DNA from: Bradyrhizobium sp. CCBAU 53340 | GTDB lineage: Bacteria > Pseudomonadota > Alphaproteobacteria > Rhizobiales > Xanthobacteraceae | Reading direction: 5' to 3' | Length of the DNA stretch: 64,000 nucleotides | Assembly: GCF_015291645.1 (NCBI RefSeq) | Contig: NZ_CP030055.1 | Span: 2,356,001 to 2,420,000 of the forward strand | Shown: in pieces, positions 60,674 through 64,000 of the stretch | Position numbering within the stretch: the first letter of the stretch is position 1 | Layout of the letters: each line of letters opens with the position of its first letter | Notes under the pieces: generated by a model | The model's input: only the letters and a program-made list of their open reading frames with translations | What the model was told of the DNA's origin: nothing | The model's database searches: none | Translations under genes and position numbers: made by a program

Positions 60674-62401
60674 GTGAGTGATCGTTCGAACCTCAGTTCA
60701 GGTCTGACTTCCGTTCGCTCTTACGAAACAGGCTGGCTCGCTCCTGCAATTGTTACCGGGTGCTCTCTGTTTACGGTTCTTTGGACCGTGTCGTGGATGG
60801 ACCGCGGCTTCGACTTCACGGACGAAGCCTTTTACCTCATGTGGGCACAAGAGCCATCGCGGTTCAAATTAGCCTACGGATTGTTCGGCTACGGCCTGCA
60901 CCCCCTCTTCGAATTGGTCGGAGAATCGATCGTTGACTTGCGGCGACTCACAGCACTTATAGCTGCTGCGTTGGGAGCGCTGGCTTGTCTGACGATGCTT
61001 AGCTCTTTGCGAGTTCCACTTCGTAGTCCGACTACTCTCCAGATATTGAGCTCCTCGGCTGTATTCCCGTTTTCGTATTATGCATTTTGGATTCCAACTC
61101 CTTCTTATAACTGGTTCGCGCTAGTCAGCGGACTTTTCTTAGTGTCCGCAACAGCCGACCTTCTGAGACCCGAGCGCCTGACGCGATCCGCTTTTTTTGC
61201 TGGCCTTTCTGCGGTCTTGATCATGTTCTCGCGACCACAGAGTGCCTTTGCTTATGGGGCCGTCTATTTGGCTGCCGCTTTAGTTTTTGCTCCCGACGTC
61301 AGGCGCTTAATCAAGCTTCTGCTGTTCACGGCGCTCTGGACAGTAGCGCTTCTGACGATGGTCGCTTGGTGGATGCCTCTCAATACCATTTTGGCCCAAG
61401 TTAATTTGTATTTGGCGATATTTGGGGTAAGCCATCCGGTTCATTCCAGTGTACTGGTAAACCTCACAAGCTTCTTTCAGACTAGTGGTCAGTTGTTTCT
61501 ATGCGCTGGATTGATCTTTGTCGTCACGTCCGTGCTGCATAGGTACGAGCGTTTGATCCCGTCGTTGGTGATCCTACAAGTCTGCGCGAGTGGCATTATC
61601 GCGCTAGATGTGTTTTTCAACCTGACGGCGAGCAACTTCGCATATCGGGTCGGCCCGATTACAGGCGCTATCGTCTATGTGGTGCTATCAATCTGCCGAC
61701 TTCGACCAAGCGCGGATCAGCGATTTATCACTCTGATGGGTTGGGTTTCGCTTGTCCCTCTCGTGTCCACTTTTGGCAGCGTTGATCGCATTTCGGAGCA
61801 ACTCAGCTACTCTTGCGGGATCTGGGGCATCATAACAGTGGTCGCATCTTTTAATGCGCTACCCCGATTCTTGTGCGCGGGTATTACTGGAGCGTGGCTC
61901 GCACTTACGTTCGTTGCCGTTCAGAGTGGGCTGGCCGCTCCCTATAGGCTTGCTTCACCCGTCGAGATGCAACTTAGTCCGACTCCGGTAGGAAGCAGGT
62001 CAACGCTCAAGCTGGATGAAAAAACAAGCAAATTTATAACCGATTTGAGGGATAGTGCGAAGACCAACGGGTTCTGCGACGGTGATTCGGTATTGGATCT
62101 AGGCAGTGCTTCTCCTGGGGTGATTTTCGCGATTGGGGGGCGCGCGCCCACCTTCCCATGGATCTTTGCGGGATACCCGTTCTCAGAACGATTTGGTCAG
62201 CAGATTATTGGTCAGACTGATCCCCAAATACTTGCTCGCACGTGGCTCGTTCTCAGCGAGTCACCTCGCACTTTCACGCCGGCTCAGATTCAGGCAATGG
62301 GTATCGACTTGTCGTCGTACACGCGTGTGGTCAGGCTGGACCACCCAGTTACGGGCTTTGCTGTGAGCCTATTCGCGCCGCCGCAACTTCACCGTTGCTA
62401 G
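60674..62401 (+). CDS. Large membrane protein, GT-C (GT39/83)-like, function unknown
   Basis: 575-residue inner-membrane protein with about ten hydrophobic segments, then a periplasmic C-domain from about residue 430. FDFTDEAFYLMWAQEPSRFKLAYG after the first helix resembles the acidic first loop of GT-C enzymes (protein O-mannosyltransferase/ArnT type), which use polyprenyl-phosphate sugars. No close relative recognised. The GTG start has only a GAG-type site. Its base composition is lower in GC than neighbours. Adjacent to a DPM1-like enzyme that could make its donor. Confidence 0.6.
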   Translation: MSDRSNLSSGLTSVRSYETGWLAPAIVTGCSLFTVLWTVSWMDRGFDFTDEAFYLMWAQEPSRFKLAYGLFGYGLHPLFELVGESIVDLRRLTALIAAALGALACLTMLSSLRVPLRSPTTLQILSSSAVFPFSYYAFWIPTPSYNWFALVSGLFLVSATADLLRPERLTRSAFFAGLSAVLIMFSRPQSAFAYGAVYLAAALVFAPDVRRLIKLLLFTALWTVALLTMVAWWMPLNTILAQVNLYLAIFGVSHPVHSSVLVNLTSFFQTSGQLFLCAGLIFVVTSVLHRYERLIPSLVILQVCASGIIALDVFFNLTASNFAYRVGPITGAIVYVVLSICRLRPSADQRFITLMGWVSLVPLVSTFGSVDRISEQLSYSCGIWGIITVVASFNALPRFLCAGITGAWLALTFVAVQSGLAAPYRLASPVEMQLSPTPVGSRSTLKLDEKTSKFITDLRDSAKTNGFCDGDSVLDLGSASPGVIFAIGGRAPTFPWIFAGYPFSERFGQQIIGQTDPQILARTWLVLSESPRTFTPAQIQAMGIDLSSYTRVVRLDHPVTGFAVSLFAPPQLHRC

Positions 62402-62637
62402 GTAAGGGTTGAATTAGCGGGGGCCGCCGTCATCGTCCGAGGGTAAGCACGTCTGTCAAGCTCAAGCCGTGCATGTAGCATGTCCATAAGCTATTGAAAT
62501 GTCGAGCTGACTTGGGATATGGCACTCCGCTACTTCCCTTGCGCTGACCGGCAACATGCTGGTAAACAGGCAGCCGTCAACGGGCGTGGACCTCCGATCG
62601 AGGTCATCATCCGTCAATTCACTGGAGATCCGCAGGC
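62402..62637. other. Spacer before the Gfo/Idh gene
   Basis: 236 bases with no gene recognised. The promoter of the gfo/idh-acyltransferase operon is probably here; no clear box or hairpin. Confidence 0.3.
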
Positions 62638-63699
62638 ATGATTAGGGTTGGCCTGCTTGGCTGTGGGCGCATAGCCAAGCGTCACGCCGATTTGTTGGGC
62701 GGTGGGCACATCAACGGTGCGGTACTGGCCGCCGTTTGCGACGAAGTCCCGGAGCGTGCAAATCAATTCGCCAGCCGGTACGCGGTTCCCGGGGTTCACA
62801 ACCTCGCGGATTTCCTCGGTCGGACCGACGTGGATGTCGTTTCCGTTCTGACGCCGAGCGGATTGCATGCGGTGCATGCGATCGGGGTCGCGAGGGCGGG
62901 CAAGCACATCATCGTCGAAAAGCCCATGGCCCTGCGCCTGGCGGACGCCGACGCGATGATCCAGGCTTGCGATGCCGCCGGGGTGAAGCTGTTCGTGGTG
63001 AAGCAGAACCGCTTCAACGTTCCGGTCGTGAAGGCGCGCGAGGCGCTGCTGGCCGGTAGGTTCGGCAAGTTGATCCTCGGCACCGTACGTGTGCGATGGT
63101 GCCGGGATCAGTCCTATTACGATCAGGACAAATGGCGTGGGACCTGGGCCTACGATGGCGGAGTCCTTGCCAATCAAGCCAGCCATCACGTCGATATGCT
63201 CGAATGGTTTTTCGGCGACGTCGTCAGCGTACATGCGCGAGCGGCAACGGCGCTCGTAAACATCGAGGCCGAGGACACAGTCGTCGCGACCTTGCAGTTT
63301 CGCAACGGCGCCCTCGGCGTCATCGAGGCTACGACGGCGGTGCGACCGAAAGATCTGGAAGGCTCGCTCTCGATCCTCGGCGAGAAGGGGACGGTGGAGA
63401 TTGCGGGTTTCGCGGTCAACAAGATCCGGCACTGGCAATTTCGTGACGAGCTGCCTTCCGACGCCGATGTCTTCGAAAACTTTTCGGTCAATCCCCCCAA
63501 TGTGTACGGGTTCGGGCATCAAGCCTATTACGAGCATGTCGTCGATTGCTTGAGCAACCAGAGCCCGGCGCTGGTCGATGGGCTCGAGGGGCGCAAGAGC
63601 CTCGAACTCATCTCGGCTCTTTACGAATCCATTGAGACCGGCAAGGAAGTCGAGCTCCACTTCAATCCAAAGCGGTGCCGGCTGGGCGAGACATCATGA
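62638..63699 (+). CDS. Gfo/Idh/MocA oxidoreductase, WbpB/WlbA-like
   Basis: NAD-dependent sugar-nucleotide oxidase of 353 residues. IRVGLLGCGRIAKRHADLL nucleotide loop, SVLTPSGLHAVHAIGVARAGKHIIVEKPMALR (catalytic Lys in EKP), then QASHHVDMLEWFFGDVVSV with active-site His. This pattern is typical of WbpB/WlbA, which oxidise the 3-position of UDP-N-acetyl-hexosaminuronate on the way to di-N-acetylated uronates. The next gene overlaps by ATGA and is the matching acyltransferase. The aminotransferase step (WbpE) must lie to the right of the window. Confidence 0.9.
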   Translation: MIRVGLLGCGRIAKRHADLLGGGHINGAVLAAVCDEVPERANQFASRYAVPGVHNLADFLGRTDVDVVSVLTPSGLHAVHAIGVARAGKHIIVEKPMALRLADADAMIQACDAAGVKLFVVKQNRFNVPVVKAREALLAGRFGKLILGTVRVRWCRDQSYYDQDKWRGTWAYDGGVLANQASHHVDMLEWFFGDVVSVHARAATALVNIEAEDTVVATLQFRNGALGVIEATTAVRPKDLEGSLSILGEKGTVEIAGFAVNKIRHWQFRDELPSDADVFENFSVNPPNVYGFGHQAYYEHVVDCLSNQSPALVDGLEGRKSLELISALYESIETGKEVELHFNPKRCRLGETS

Positions 63700-64000
63700 A
63701 CTTGCCAACCGTCAACGAGGTTGACGTCCGCGACGTGACGTTCGGAGTGCGGGTCAAGATCGTCCAGCCGTGCAACCTCTACGGTTGCGAGATCGGGGAT
63801 GATTGCTTCATCGGGCCGTTCACGGAAATCCAGAAGACCGCCAGGATCGGGGCCAGAACGCGTGTGCAGTCGCACGCGTTTGTCTGCGAGCTGGTGACAA
63901 TCGGCGAAGACTGCTTCATCGGTCATGGAGCCGTCTTCATCAATGACACTTTCTCGATCGGGGGGCCTGCCCGGGGCGACAAGGAGCTTTGGCGCGCGAC
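63696..64000 (+). CDS. WbpD/WlbB-like hexapeptide acyltransferase, cut by window
   Basis: N-terminal 101 residues of a left-handed beta-helix N-acetyltransferase: repeated hexapeptides (VRVKIVQPCNLYGCEIGDDCFIG; TARIGARTRVQSHAFVCELVTIGEDCFIG) and HGAVFINDTFSIGGP typical of WbpD/WlbB. The ATG overlaps the stop of the Gfo/Idh gene. The family is about 190-200 residues, so roughly half is outside the window. Confidence 0.92.
   Translation, partial: MNLPTVNEVDVRDVTFGVRVKIVQPCNLYGCEIGDDCFIGPFTEIQKTARIGARTRVQSHAFVCELVTIGEDCFIGHGAVFINDTFSIGGPARGDKELWRA

Overview
The window is high-GC DNA from an alphaproteobacterium, most probably a Bradyrhizobium or close relative. This rests on gene families rather than a database search: the GspC/N-like protein with its PLWGIPLS...RERPIFSPSRRPP block, the Bradyrhizobium-type T2SS order, Omp25/31-like porins, RTX proteins with tryptophan-rich repeats, and heavy IS630/IS91/IS66/IS3 content. 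Both ends of the window lie in surface-polysaccharide genes.

Left part (1-8.9 kb): an ABC-2 polysaccharide-export permease (minus strand, cut by the window edge) faces gmd-fcl (GDP-mannose to GDP-fucose) and a sugar-nucleotide epimerase-like SDR. Then come two secreted parallel beta-helix proteins around an orphan GspC/GspN-like gene, and a Sel1-repeat protein. From 9.0 to 12.5 kb an IS630 element and an IS91-family element (tnpA plus tyrosine integrase) lie side by side. They separate the GspC-like gene from the main type II secretion cluster (12.6-23.2 kb): prepilin peptidase and gspD on the minus strand, gspE-F-G-H-I-J-K-L-M on the plus strand with start/stop overlaps through most of G to M.

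The 23.2-30.8 kb stretch is accessory: an O-antigen ligase-like membrane protein, a graveyard of decayed IS3 and IS66 sequence, an intact IS3-family element, two small lone genes (one H-type-lectin-like, one secreted) and long gene-poor spacers that end at a tRNA 3'-end-like fragment. From 30.8 to 43.2 kb is a catabolic island: a GlcG/HbpS-like protein, a 991-residue FAD/Fe-S 2-hydroxyacid dehydrogenase and a GntR-FCD regulator on the minus strand, diverging from two paralogous serine-glyoxylate-type aminotransferases around an MFS transporter, a crotonase without the usual catalytic glutamates, and a tripartite tricarboxylate transporter (tctC, tctB, tctA).

From 43.4 to 52.3 kb are two type I-type RTX metalloproteases, two Omp25-like barrels (one frameshifted), a CaiB-type CoA transferase and a small secreted protein. 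The right part (52.3-64 kb) is an LPS/exopolysaccharide locus: rfbF-rfbG (CDP-4-keto-6-deoxyglucose), a kinase-like and a sulfotransferase gene, an SDR, a split transketolase, a GT2 glycosyltransferase, a large membrane glycosyltransferase-like protein, and a WbpB/WbpD-like dehydrogenase/acyltransferase pair cut by the window end. The most unusual item is the partnership of rfbF/rfbG with a dedicated two-subunit transketolase and no rfbH. It suggests a branched or higher-carbon sugar made on a CDP-hexose, and in Bradyrhizobium this raises bradyrhizose as an untested candidate.
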